The translations under genes and the position numbers were made by a program. Below the pieces are notes generated by a model. The model had not been told where the DNA came from. It worked only from the letters and a program-made list of their open reading frames with translations, and searched no databases. DNA of 64,000 bases from Duganella margarita. GTDB taxonomy: Bacteria; Pseudomonadota; Gammaproteobacteria; Burkholderiales; Burkholderiaceae_D. Of this stretch, positions 1-7,121 are shown in pieces. The stretch's first letter is position 1. Every line of letters starts with the position of its first letter. The DNA lies in assembly GCF_009857535.1 (NCBI RefSeq), contig NZ_WWCS01000016.1, positions 84,302 to 148,301 on the forward strand. The letters are read 5' to 3'.

Positions 1-770
1 ACCGGCTGGTGCACGCGCACCAGCGTTTCCTTGCCCTTCTCGATCTGGCCATGCACCAGCGCCAGGTGGGCCGAGCCGCTCGGTTTGTCGCGGTAGGCGA
101 TCATGCGGAACTCGCCTTGCGCGGTCTTCAGCGGACGCTCGCCGACTTTTTCCACCAGCGATTCATTGCGGCTGCGGTAGTGGATCAGGTCGGCGATGGT
201 GCCGATCTTCAGATCGTGTTCCTTGGCAAATTCCAGCAGGTCCGGCAGGCGCGCCATGGTGCCGTCATCCTTCATGATCTCGCAGATCACCGAGGCCGGC
301 GTCAGGCCGGCCATGGCGGTCAGGTCGCAACCGGCTTCGGTATGGCCTGCGCGCATCAGCACGCCGCCCTTTTGCGCCTTCAGCGGGAAGATGTGGCCCG
401 GCTGGACGATGTCGGCCGGCTGCGCATCCTTGGCCACGGCCACCTGGATGGTCTTGGCGCGGTCGGCGGCCGAGATGCCGGTGGTCACGCCTTCCGCCGC
501 CTCGATCGAGACGGTGAAGTTGGTGCCGAACGCGGTGCCATTCTTGGTCGACATCATCGACAGTTCCAGCTGGTTGCAGCGCTCTTCGGTCAGCGTCAGG
601 CACACCAGGCCGCGTGCGTACTTGACCATGAAATTAATGGCTTCCGGCGTGACGAAGTCCGCCGCGAGCACCAGGTCACCTTCGTTTTCCCGGTCTTCCT
701 CATCGACCAGGATCACCATGCGGCCAGCGCGCAATTCGGCGACGATTTCTTCGGTGCTGGAAATTGACAT
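1..770 (-). CDS. ribBA: RibBA, 3,4-dihydroxy-2-butanone 4-phosphate synthase / GTP cyclohydrolase II (3' part outside window)
   Basis: Bifunctional riboflavin enzyme that makes 3,4-dihydroxy-2-butanone 4-phosphate from ribulose 5-phosphate and opens GTP. The ATG is at 770-768, and 256 codons are visible before the window edge. The DHBP synthase signature DEEDRENEGDL lies at residues 23-33 and RAGHTEA at about 140-146. A linker and the start of the second domain follow from about residue 205. The family is usually about 370 residues, so roughly 110 are missing only because the window ends. It is co-oriented with ribE and ribD but separated from them by 3.6 kb of unrelated genes. I see no FMN riboswitch in the roughly 130 bases upstream. 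Confidence 0.94.
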   Translation of the reverse strand, partial: MSISSTEEIVAELRAGRMVILVDEEDRENEGDLVLAADFVTPEAINFMVKYARGLVCLTLTEERCNQLELSMMSTKNGTAFGTNFTVSIEAAEGVTTGISAADRAKTIQVAVAKDAQPADIVQPGHIFPLKAQKGGVLMRAGHTEAGCDLTAMAGLTPASVICEIMKDDGTMARLPDLLEFAKEHDLKIGTIADLIHYRSRNESLVEKVGERPLKTAQGEFRMIAYRDKPSGSAHLALVHGQIEKGKETLVRVHQP

Positions 771-979
771 TTTTTATTCCTTCAAGACTGTGCATGAGTA
801 TTTCTTAACCCGCTATTTTAAAGGATTTACGCCCGCCCCACCGCAAAAGCCCGCTTTTATCCACCGAACTTGTAAAAATCCCATCAAATTCCGCTAAGAT
901 GACTATTGGCAACGACGTGAATCCATTAGCAGCGGCCTTGCGTATAAGCAAGATACAACCAAAAAGCGCCAGTCAGATT

Positions 980-1390
980 ATGAAAACGACCATACTCATC
1001 CGCGCTCTACCCCTCTGCCTGGCCCTGTTGGCAGCAACCGCGCAAGCGCAGGACAATCGGCAAATCGCCCAAGGCCAGCGCGTCTGGCAGAAACGCTGCA
1101 CCGAATGCCACACGCTGGACGTTGACGACACCGGCCCGCACCATCGCGGCGTGTTCGGCCGCCGTGCCGGCAGTGTCAAGGGCTACGACTACTCGCGCGC
1201 GCTACGCAAGGCCAACCTGGTGTGGGATGAAACCTCGCTCGACCGCTGGCTGACCGATCCGGAAAAATTCCTCCCCGGCCAGAACATGGATTTCCGCGTG
1301 CGCAGCAAGGAAGAGCGCGCCGCCCTGATTGTCTACCTGAAAAGCCTGTCGGCCCCGGCTGCCGCTAGCCCTGTAGCGGCGCAAAACTAG
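980..1390 (+). CDS. periplasmic class I cytochrome c
   Basis: Small secreted mono-haem cytochrome c of 136 residues. The ATG at 980 is chosen because it opens directly into a signal peptide (a positively charged start, then a hydrophobic stretch ending in ATAQAQ near residue 24); an upstream in-frame start at 899 would add an unlikely leader. The haem motif CTECH is at residues 40-44, and the probable axial Met is M103 in PGQNMDF, as in mitochondrial/c2-type cytochromes. It probably carries electrons in the periplasm; the partner is unknown. It is transcribed away from ribBA, and its 3' end overlaps the convergent ROK gene by 26 bases. Confidence 0.85.
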   Translation: MKTTILIRALPLCLALLAATAQAQDNRQIAQGQRVWQKRCTECHTLDVDDTGPHHRGVFGRRAGSVKGYDYSRALRKANLVWDETSLDRWLTDPEKFLPGQNMDFRVRSKEERAALIVYLKSLSAPAAASPVAAQN

Positions 1391-2516
1391 CGTGCAGCGA
1401 CAAATAGGCCGCGCCGATCACCTTGGCGTCATCACCCACCTCGCCGGCCTGTAGCGCGGGCCGCGCGGCACCCGCCCAGTTGTAGCGACCCAGTTCCTGT
1501 TCCACCAGCGCCAGCAACGACGTCAGCAAGGCGCGGTGGCACCGGCCGTCCACCACCACCCCGTCCAGATCGATCAAACAGGCGGCGCTGCAGATGGCGT
1601 AGGCGATGGCATTGGCCGCTTCGGCCAGCCAGGCTTGCGTTAGCGGCAGCCACGGCTGCTGTATGGCGCGCTCATCGGCCATGGCGTCCGACGCCAGACC
1701 GGCCGCTTCGTAGCGCTGCTCCAGCGTGACCAGCGAGGCAATGCTGAGCAACTGCTGCGGCACGCCGTCGCGCGCGGCCTGCATCGGCATCGACCCGACC
1801 GCGCCGGAATTGCCATGCACGCCGGCATGCGGCCAGCCATTGATGACCAGGCTGCCGCCAGCCAGCGTATCGACGTAAATGTACAGATAGCTGGCGAGGC
1901 TGCGGCCACGGCCGACCAGCAGTTCGGCCATGCAGGCGGCGGCGGTATCCTTGGCCTGGCTGACCGGCAACGGCGTCATTGCCTGCACGCGCTGGCCGAT
2001 GACCATCCCGCCCCACTCGGCTGCATCGGCAGCCGGCATGCGCAGCAGCTCTTCCCACTGGCCAAAATCGCGCGGCGCCGAGACGCCAACGCCGCACAGC
2101 CGCGCCGCCGCTTCCGGCCCCAGCGTGCCCAGCATCTGCGCCAGTTGCTGCTCGATGGCCGGGAATATCAACCGGACGTCCGGGCTGGCGTAGGCCAGTT
2201 CCCAGCGTTCCAGCACCGTGCCGAGCAAATCCACCAGCACCACTTTCAGCGTGCGGCGGCCGATCTGGATGCCGATCGCATACGCCCCCACCGGATTCAG
2301 CGCAATCGGCTGCGACGGCTGGCCGACCTTGCCGCGCTGCACTTCCAGCTTGCGCACCAGTTGCTCTTCCAGTAGCCGGTTGATGATGACCGACGCTGTT
2401 TGCGTGCTCAGCTCGGTCACGCGCGCCAGCTCGGCCTTGGCCAGGCTGCCGTGGCGGCGGATCTCGTGCAGCATGCGGCGCTCATTGGCCCCGAGCCGGC
2501 GTTGTATTGCGTTCAT
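1365..2516 (-). CDS. ROK-family transcriptional repressor
   Basis: 383-residue NagC/XylR-type regulator. The N-terminal winged helix-turn-helix covers about residues 10-70 (RHGSLAKAELARVTELSTQT and following), and the ROK sugar-kinase-like fold follows from about residue 80. The cysteine-rich zinc motif of many ROK proteins (CxCGxxGCxE) is absent: the equivalent stretch reads GVHGNSGAVGSMPM and continues without cysteines. It is divergent from the SemiSWEET/mannitol dehydrogenase pair, and a 29-bp palindrome lies between them, so it probably represses both directions in response to a sugar or polyol. The effector is not readable from the sequence. Confidence 0.85.
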   Translation of the reverse strand: MNAIQRRLGANERRMLHEIRRHGSLAKAELARVTELSTQTASVIINRLLEEQLVRKLEVQRGKVGQPSQPIALNPVGAYAIGIQIGRRTLKVVLVDLLGTVLERWELAYASPDVRLIFPAIEQQLAQMLGTLGPEAAARLCGVGVSAPRDFGQWEELLRMPAADAAEWGGMVIGQRVQAMTPLPVSQAKDTAAACMAELLVGRGRSLASYLYIYVDTLAGGSLVINGWPHAGVHGNSGAVGSMPMQAARDGVPQQLLSIASLVTLEQRYEAAGLASDAMADERAIQQPWLPLTQAWLAEAANAIAYAICSAACLIDLDGVVVDGRCHRALLTSLLALVEQELGRYNWAGAARPALQAGEVGDDAKVIGAAYLSLHASFAPLQG

Positions 2517-2547
2517 GGCAAGAAATGGGAGGCTATTTTATTTATGT

Positions 2548-2577
2548 AGTATAATTCTCGTTTAATTAATAAATCAA
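2548..2577 (-). promoter_or_regulatory. candidate sigma-70 promoter of the ROK gene
   Basis: Read on the minus strand, TTGATT (2577-2572) and TATACT (2553-2548) are separated by 18 bases, a plausible sigma-70 promoter for the ROK gene. The -35 hexamer lies inside the 29-bp palindrome, which would allow autorepression. On the plus strand TATAAT at 2550-2555 may be the -10 for the SemiSWEET operon, but no good -35 is visible. Confidence 0.5.
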
Positions 2578-2592
2578 GTTGATTTATTAATT
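2564..2592. promoter_or_regulatory. 29-bp perfect palindrome, probable ROK operator
   Basis: Two perfectly complementary 14-base arms (AATTAATAAATCAA and TTGATTTATTAATT) flank a single central G at 2578. The site lies between divergent ROK and SemiSWEET genes, overlaps the candidate ROK promoter, and starts 9 bases after a plus-strand TATAAT. It is AT-rich with essentially no loop and no U-run, so it reads as a dimer-binding site and not as a terminator. It is most likely the target of the adjacent repressor. Confidence 0.75.
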
Positions 2593-2610
2593 CAATACGA
2601 AAGGAGAACC

Positions 2611-2868
2611 ATGCAAATTGATTCCAACCTTCTCGGCTTGATTGCCGCCGCCTGCACCACCCTTGCCTTTGTGCCGCAGGTGATTCTCATCTGGCGCCGC
2701 CGCTCGGCGGAAGGCGTCTCGACCGGTATGTATTGCGTTTTCTGCTTCGGCGTGTTCCTGTGGCTGGTGTACGGCATCAGCATCCAGGCCTGGCCGATCG
2801 CCATCAACAACGGCATCACCCTGGTGCTGGCGTGCTCGGTGCTGATCATGAAATGGCGGTTCCGATGA
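2611..2868 (+). CDS. SemiSWEET-type sugar transporter
   Basis: 85-residue protein with three predicted membrane helices, the usual size of a bacterial SemiSWEET half-transporter that dimerises to move sugars down their gradient. The PQ-loop motif VPQV is at residues 21-24 and the characteristic asparagine pair (INN) lies before the third helix. A clear ribosome site (AAGGAG, about 2600-2605) precedes the ATG. Its stop overlaps the start of the mannitol dehydrogenase (ATGA), so the two are translationally coupled. Context suggests uptake of a sugar alcohol or related sugar; the actual substrate is inferred. Confidence 0.85.
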   Translation: MQIDSNLLGLIAAACTTLAFVPQVILIWRRRSAEGVSTGMYCVFCFGVFLWLVYGISIQAWPIAINNGITLVLACSVLIMKWRFR

Positions 2869-4358
2869 TGAACACCACGCCCCTGTCCAGCGCCACGCTG
2901 GACGCGCTACAACAGCACAACCCTGAACTGGCCCTGCCCGGTTACGACCGCAGCAAGCTGACCGCCGGCATCGCCCACATCGGCGTCGGCAACTTCCACC
3001 GCGTGCACCAGGCCGCCTACATCGACCAGTGCCTGCACCTGCCGGGTCATGAAGACTGGGCCATCGTCGGCATCGGCCTGGGCGACAGCGAGCAGGCGCA
3101 AGCCAAAGCCGCCGCCTTCGCCTTGCAGGACGGCCTGTACACCGTGACCGAAACCGGCGCCGACGGCAGCGCCAACGCGCGCGTGATCGGCGCCATGATC
3201 GACTACCTGCATGCGCCGGCCGATCCGGAAGCGGTACTGCGCTGCCTGAGCGATCCCGCCATCCGCATCGTCACGCTGACGATCACCGAAGGCGGCTACA
3301 ACCTCAACGAAGCGACCGGCGAATTCCGCCTGACCGCGCCCGACATCGCCGCCGAACTGGCGGGCGGCGCACCGCGCTCGGCGTTTGCCTACCTGGTCGA
3401 ATCGCTGCGCCGCCGGCGCGACAACGGCAGCGGTGGCTACACTGTGGTGTCCTGCGACAACCTGCGCCACAACGGCGACACCGCCCGCCTGGCCGTGCTG
3501 AGCTACGCGCAAGCGGTGGATGCCGAACTGGCCGACTGGATCGCCACCGAAGTGACCTTCCCCAACAGCATGGTGGACCGCATCGCGCCCGGCGTTCCGG
3601 CCGGCCAGGCGGATGCGCTGAACAGCGCCAGCGGCGTCAACGACCAGATGCCGGCGCTGGCCGAACCGTACACGCAATGGGTGATCGAAGACCGCTTCAG
3701 CGCCGGCCGCCCCGACCTGGCCGCCGCCGGCGTCGAACTGCTGGACGACGTGACGCAGCACGAAGCGATCAAAGGCCGCATGCTGAACGCCTCGCACATG
3801 ATGCTGGCGTATCCGGGCCTGCTGCTGGGCTACCGCACCGTGCCGGAAGCCATGGCCGATGACGACCTGCGCCAGCTGCTGCACAACTTCATGGAACACG
3901 ACGCCATGCCGCTGCTCGATGAGCCTGAAGGTTTGGTGTTGGAGGAGTACAAAAACAGCGTGCTGGAACGCTTTAACAATCCGGCCATTGCCGACCAGCT
4001 GACGCGCGTGGCGCACGATGGCGCGGCCAAGATTCCGGTGTTTTACACCGCCACCGTCAAAGGCATGCTGAGCCGGGGCTTCAACTCCCGCCGCGTGGCC
4101 TTCCTGCTGGCCTGCTTCCGCCTGTATTTGAATGGACTGGATGCGCGCGGCGACCGCTACGACGTCAACGAACCGCGCCTGAGCAACGCGGACTGGTCAC
4201 TGGTGCGCAACGGCCCGCCGTCGGCGATTCTCGACCTGAGCTGCTTCCGCGGCATGAAGCTGACGCAGCACGCCCGCATGGTCACCACCTACAACAGCCT
4301 GTGGATAGCGGTCACGCGCAGCGGCGTGCGCGCGACCTTGCAATCGCTGATGAAGTAG
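2865..4358 (+). CDS. mtlK: mannitol 2-dehydrogenase (polyol-specific long-chain dehydrogenase)
   Basis: 497-residue NAD(P)-dependent enzyme, the usual length of bacterial mannitol 2-dehydrogenase, oxidising D-mannitol (often also sorbitol or arabitol) to the ketose. The start at 2865 gives a 4-base overlap with the SemiSWEET stop; a second ATG follows at 2868. An N-terminal nucleotide-binding segment (HIGVGNFHRVHQ) begins near residue 35. The family catalytic motif K-x5-N-x2-H is present as K303, N308 and H311 (KGRMLNASH). It forms a transport-plus-oxidation unit with SemiSWEET under probable ROK control. Its stop codon directly abuts the stop of convergent ribE with no spacer. Confidence 0.9.
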   Translation: MMNTTPLSSATLDALQQHNPELALPGYDRSKLTAGIAHIGVGNFHRVHQAAYIDQCLHLPGHEDWAIVGIGLGDSEQAQAKAAAFALQDGLYTVTETGADGSANARVIGAMIDYLHAPADPEAVLRCLSDPAIRIVTLTITEGGYNLNEATGEFRLTAPDIAAELAGGAPRSAFAYLVESLRRRRDNGSGGYTVVSCDNLRHNGDTARLAVLSYAQAVDAELADWIATEVTFPNSMVDRIAPGVPAGQADALNSASGVNDQMPALAEPYTQWVIEDRFSAGRPDLAAAGVELLDDVTQHEAIKGRMLNASHMMLAYPGLLLGYRTVPEAMADDDLRQLLHNFMEHDAMPLLDEPEGLVLEEYKNSVLERFNNPAIADQLTRVAHDGAAKIPVFYTATVKGMLSRGFNSRRVAFLLACFRLYLNGLDARGDRYDVNEPRLSNADWSLVRNGPPSAILDLSCFRGMKLTQHARMVTTYNSLWIAVTRSGVRATLQSLMK

Positions 4359-4994
4359 TTACTTGGTAGCGGCGCCGACCGACACCATGCGCTCGACGTA
4401 GCGCGCGATCAGGTCGATTTCCAGATTGACCTTGGCGTCGACTTTCAGGTGCTTCAGCGTGGTGACGGCGATGGTGTGCGGGATCAGGTTGATCGAGAAC
4501 TGGCACACCAGGTCGGCGCCGGTGCCGATGTCGGTCACGCGGTTGACGGTCAGCGACACGCCGTTGACCACGATCGAGCCTTTGTAGGCCAGGAACTTGG
4601 CCAGTTCGTGCGGCGATTCGATCACCAGTTCCCACGATTCGCCCACCGGCTCGAACTTGCGCACCACGCCCAGGCCGTCCACGTGGCCGGATACAAGGTG
4701 GCCGCCCAGGCGCTCGTTCAGCGTCAGGGCTTTTTCCAGGTTCACTTCGGTGGTCGTATCGAGACCGACGGTCTTGTTCAGGCTTTCGCGCGAAACGTCG
4801 ACGCGGAAATTGGTGGCGTCCTTCTCCACCACCGTCATGCAGGCGCCGTTGATGGCGATCGAGTCGCCCAGGCCGACGTCGGCAAGCGGCAGGCCGCCGG
4901 CGTTGATGTCCAGGCGCACGCCTGCGAAAGAGCCGCCTTCCAGCGGTTTGACCGATTCAATTTTGCCGACTGCGGCGACGATACCAGTAAACAT
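4359..4994 (-). CDS. ribE: riboflavin synthase, alpha subunit
   Basis: Catalyses dismutation of two 6,7-dimethyl-8-ribityllumazines to riboflavin. At 211 residues it has the normal length. The N-terminus MFTGIV is diagnostic, and the two tandem lumazine-binding repeats are seen (first repeat with INGACMTV, second with VNGVSLTVN; GHVDGLG precedes the second). It lies 8 bases downstream of ribD on the same strand, clearly one operon. Downstream synteny is broken: the next gene is the convergent mannitol dehydrogenase, not ribBA. Confidence 0.95.
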   Translation of the reverse strand: MFTGIVAAVGKIESVKPLEGGSFAGVRLDINAGGLPLADVGLGDSIAINGACMTVVEKDATNFRVDVSRESLNKTVGLDTTTEVNLEKALTLNERLGGHLVSGHVDGLGVVRKFEPVGESWELVIESPHELAKFLAYKGSIVVNGVSLTVNRVTDIGTGADLVCQFSINLIPHTIAVTTLKHLKVDAKVNLEIDLIARYVERMVSVGAATK

Positions 4995-5002
4995 AGTTTT
5001 TC

Positions 5003-6097
5003 CTAATGAGTGAAGCGGGCAAGGATACGCAAATCTTCGCCGATCTGCTTAACCTCGTGAAATTTCAACATCTTCTTGTGGGCCAGGTCGGTCAACGCCG
5101 GCAAGGCGAACATGCCTTGCGCGTCACCGATCAGCGCCGGGGCCAGATACACCAGCAGCTCATCGACGCAGCCTTCGCGGATCAGCGAACCGTTCAGCTT
5201 GCCGCCGGCCTCCACATGCAATTCGTTGATCTGGCGGCGGCCCAGTTCGCGCATCAGCTCCGGCAGATCGACCTTGCCGCTGGCGTTGGGCAGCACAATC
5301 ACTTCGTGACCGGCGGCGGCCAGCGCCGCTTCCTTCTCGGGATGGCGAACGGCGGCAACGATCCACGTCCCGCCCCCCTCTAATATCTTGGCGGAAAGGT
5401 CAATATCAAGCCTGCTGTCGACCACAATGCGGCGCGGCTGGCGTGGCGTCTCGACCGCGCGCACGTTGAGTTGCGGATTATCGGCCTTGACGGTGCCAAT
5501 GCCGGTCAGGATGGCATCGGCACGGGCGCGCCAGTGGTGGCCGTCGGCACGCGCCTCCGGGCCGGTAATCCATTGGCTGACGCCGTTGTGCAGCGCCGTC
5601 ATGCCGTCCAGGCTGGCAGCGGTTTTCATGCGCACCCACGGCAGGCCGCGCGTCATGCGCGAGAAAAAGCCGATATTCAGTTCATACGCCTGATCGGCCA
5701 GCAGGCCGACGCTGGTGTCGATGCCATTGGCGGCCAGCTTGGCCAAGCCCTGCCCGGCCACCAGCGGATTCGGATCTTCCATCGCCGCCACCACGCGGCC
5801 AAGGCCGGCGCGCACCAGCGCGTCCGAACAGGGCGGCGTGCGGCCGTGGTGGTTGCACGGCTCCAGCGTGACGTAGGCGGTAGCGCCGCGCACGTCATGA
5901 CCGCGCGCCTGCGCATCCTTCAGCGCCTGGATTTCGGCATGGTCGCTGCCGGCCCGTTGCGTGACGCCGGCGCCGATCACGACCCCGTCGCGCACGATCA
6001 CGCAACCGATGTGCGGATTCGGCGCGGTGCTGTACAGGCCCTTGGCGGCCCATTCCAGCGCCAGCGTCATGCCTTCAAGATCGTTACGGATGTTCAC
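5003..6097 (-). CDS. ribD: RibD, bifunctional diaminohydroxyphosphoribosylaminopyrimidine deaminase / uracil reductase
   Basis: Second and third steps of the pyrimidine branch of riboflavin synthesis. 364 residues. The N-terminal deaminase has zinc ligands H53 and catalytic E55 (HAEIQAL), C81 and C90 (PCNHHGRTPPC); the C-terminal reductase domain follows from about residue 150. The start is GTG (6097-6095): the overlapping ATG one frame away hits a stop at once, and an AGGAG lies 4 bases upstream of the GTG. It follows the fimT-like gene with a 44-base gap and leads the ribD-ribE pair. Confidence 0.95.
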   Translation of the reverse strand: MNIRNDLEGMTLALEWAAKGLYSTAPNPHIGCVIVRDGVVIGAGVTQRAGSDHAEIQALKDAQARGHDVRGATAYVTLEPCNHHGRTPPCSDALVRAGLGRVVAAMEDPNPLVAGQGLAKLAANGIDTSVGLLADQAYELNIGFFSRMTRGLPWVRMKTAASLDGMTALHNGVSQWITGPEARADGHHWRARADAILTGIGTVKADNPQLNVRAVETPRQPRRIVVDSRLDIDLSAKILEGGGTWIVAAVRHPEKEAALAAAGHEVIVLPNASGKVDLPELMRELGRRQINELHVEAGGKLNGSLIREGCVDELLVYLAPALIGDAQGMFALPALTDLAHKKMLKFHEVKQIGEDLRILARFTH

Positions 6098-6141
6098 ATT
6101 GCTCCTGCCGAGTTGGGTATCGCGCCATTATAAAGGCTAGT

Positions 6142-6678
6142 TCAATCGTCGGCTCCGGTGCAGTTGGCGGAGGCGGTAGCCGGATCGCAGACGCGCACGC
6201 GGCCGAGCATGTTGATCTTGATGTGGCGCGCCTGGTCGCCCTGCGTCACCGACAGCGTGCCCCAGCGGGCGGCCATGCTGTTGCCAGCGGCGCAAGTGCG
6301 GCCTGTGCCGTTGTAGGCCAGATAGGCCGGGATATTGCCGGAGGTGAATTTGGAAGTGATGACGATATCGGTGCGCAGCGGGTCGTGGCGGTAGATGATT
6401 TTTTCCTCCGGGTCTGGGCGGCGATTGCCGTTTTGGTCGAGGAACACGACCCAGCCGCTTTGCCACTCCTGCTGCAGCGGCGCCATCAGCACCTTGCCGC
6501 CGCGTGCCAGCGCTTGCGTGCGCGTCAGGTCAATGGCGGCCAGCAAATCATTGACGGCTGCTTGCAGGCGCAGGCGTTGCAGCGACTGCTGAAACGATGG
6601 CGCCGCCGCACCGAGCAGCACGCTGGCGATGACCAGCACGATCAGCAGCTCGATCAGCGTGAGACCGGCATGTTTCAT
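6142..6678 (-). CDS. fimT: GspH/FimT-family minor pseudopilin
   Basis: Type IV pilus or type II-like minor pilin. The start at 6678 is chosen because it overlaps the upstream pilin stop by 4 bases (ATGA), matching the rest of the operon; it places the prepilin site at MKHAG/LTLIELL, with Glu at mature position 5, followed by a hydrophobic helix. 178 residues, typical of the GspH domain. It is the last gene of the minor-pilin operon, directly before ribD. An in-frame ATG nine bases upstream is possible. Confidence 0.82.
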   Translation of the reverse strand: MKHAGLTLIELLIVLVIASVLLGAAAPSFQQSLQRLRLQAAVNDLLAAIDLTRTQALARGGKVLMAPLQQEWQSGWVVFLDQNGNRRPDPEEKIIYRHDPLRTDIVITSKFTSGNIPAYLAYNGTGRTCAAGNSMAARWGTLSVTQGDQARHIKINMLGRVRVCDPATASANCTGADD

Positions 6679-7121
6679 AGCCAGCATCCGGAAGCCGGGC
6701 CGCTGGCGAGACGCAGGCCATTGCTGGTCAACATCAGCGTCTGGCAGTCGTCATCGTGAAAGTGCACATCGACTGCCCGGGTGCCGGGGGTGGCGACGAT
6801 TTGCACGCATTCCCGGATGGTCTCGCCGTCGCAGGCCTTGCCTTCGATTTCGTAGGCGCTGTTCTGCGGATTGGCGCCGCTCCACCACTGGAAAAGCCGT
6901 GCCTCCGGCTCGGTGCTGCTGGCCGAGAAGGCAATGTAGGTGTTGTTCTGGGAGTGGAAGCGCTCTTGCTGCATCATCAGTTTCAGCAACGCCGATTGCG
7001 CTTCGCCGCGCTTGGTGCGAATGATGTGCTGCTGATACGCCGGCATGGCCTGCGCCGCCAGCACGGCCAGGATCACCAGCACCACCAGCAATTCGATCAG
7101 GCTGAAGCCGGCGGGTTTCAT
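6675..7121 (-). CDS. pilE: PilE-like type IV pilin
   Basis: 148-residue pilin with prepilin cleavage site MKPAG/FSLIELLVVLVI and a long N-terminal hydrophobic helix. The C-terminal half carries spaced cysteines (GKACDG, RECVQI, DDDCQT, SGCWL) that could form the D-loop disulfide. The ATG at 7121 overlaps the pilY1 stop by 4 bases and puts the signal sequence at the usual short length; the longer open frame upstream is not needed. It is probably a minor pilin of the fibre tip complex, not the major pilin, given its place among pilV-pilW-pilX-pilY1. Confidence 0.83.
   Translation of the reverse strand: MKPAGFSLIELLVVLVILAVLAAQAMPAYQQHIIRTKRGEAQSALLKLMMQQERFHSQNNTYIAFSASSTEPEARLFQWWSGANPQNSAYEIEGKACDGETIRECVQIVATPGTRAVDVHFHDDDCQTLMLTSNGLRLASGPASGCWL

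Noticed and set aside
770..980. FMN riboswitch upstream of ribBA
   Set aside because: The leader is short and none of the conserved RFN-element segments is visible on the minus strand.
2564..2592. Palindrome as a rho-independent terminator
   Set aside because: One-base loop, AT-only arms, no U-run, and it sits between divergent promoters; an operator is the better reading.
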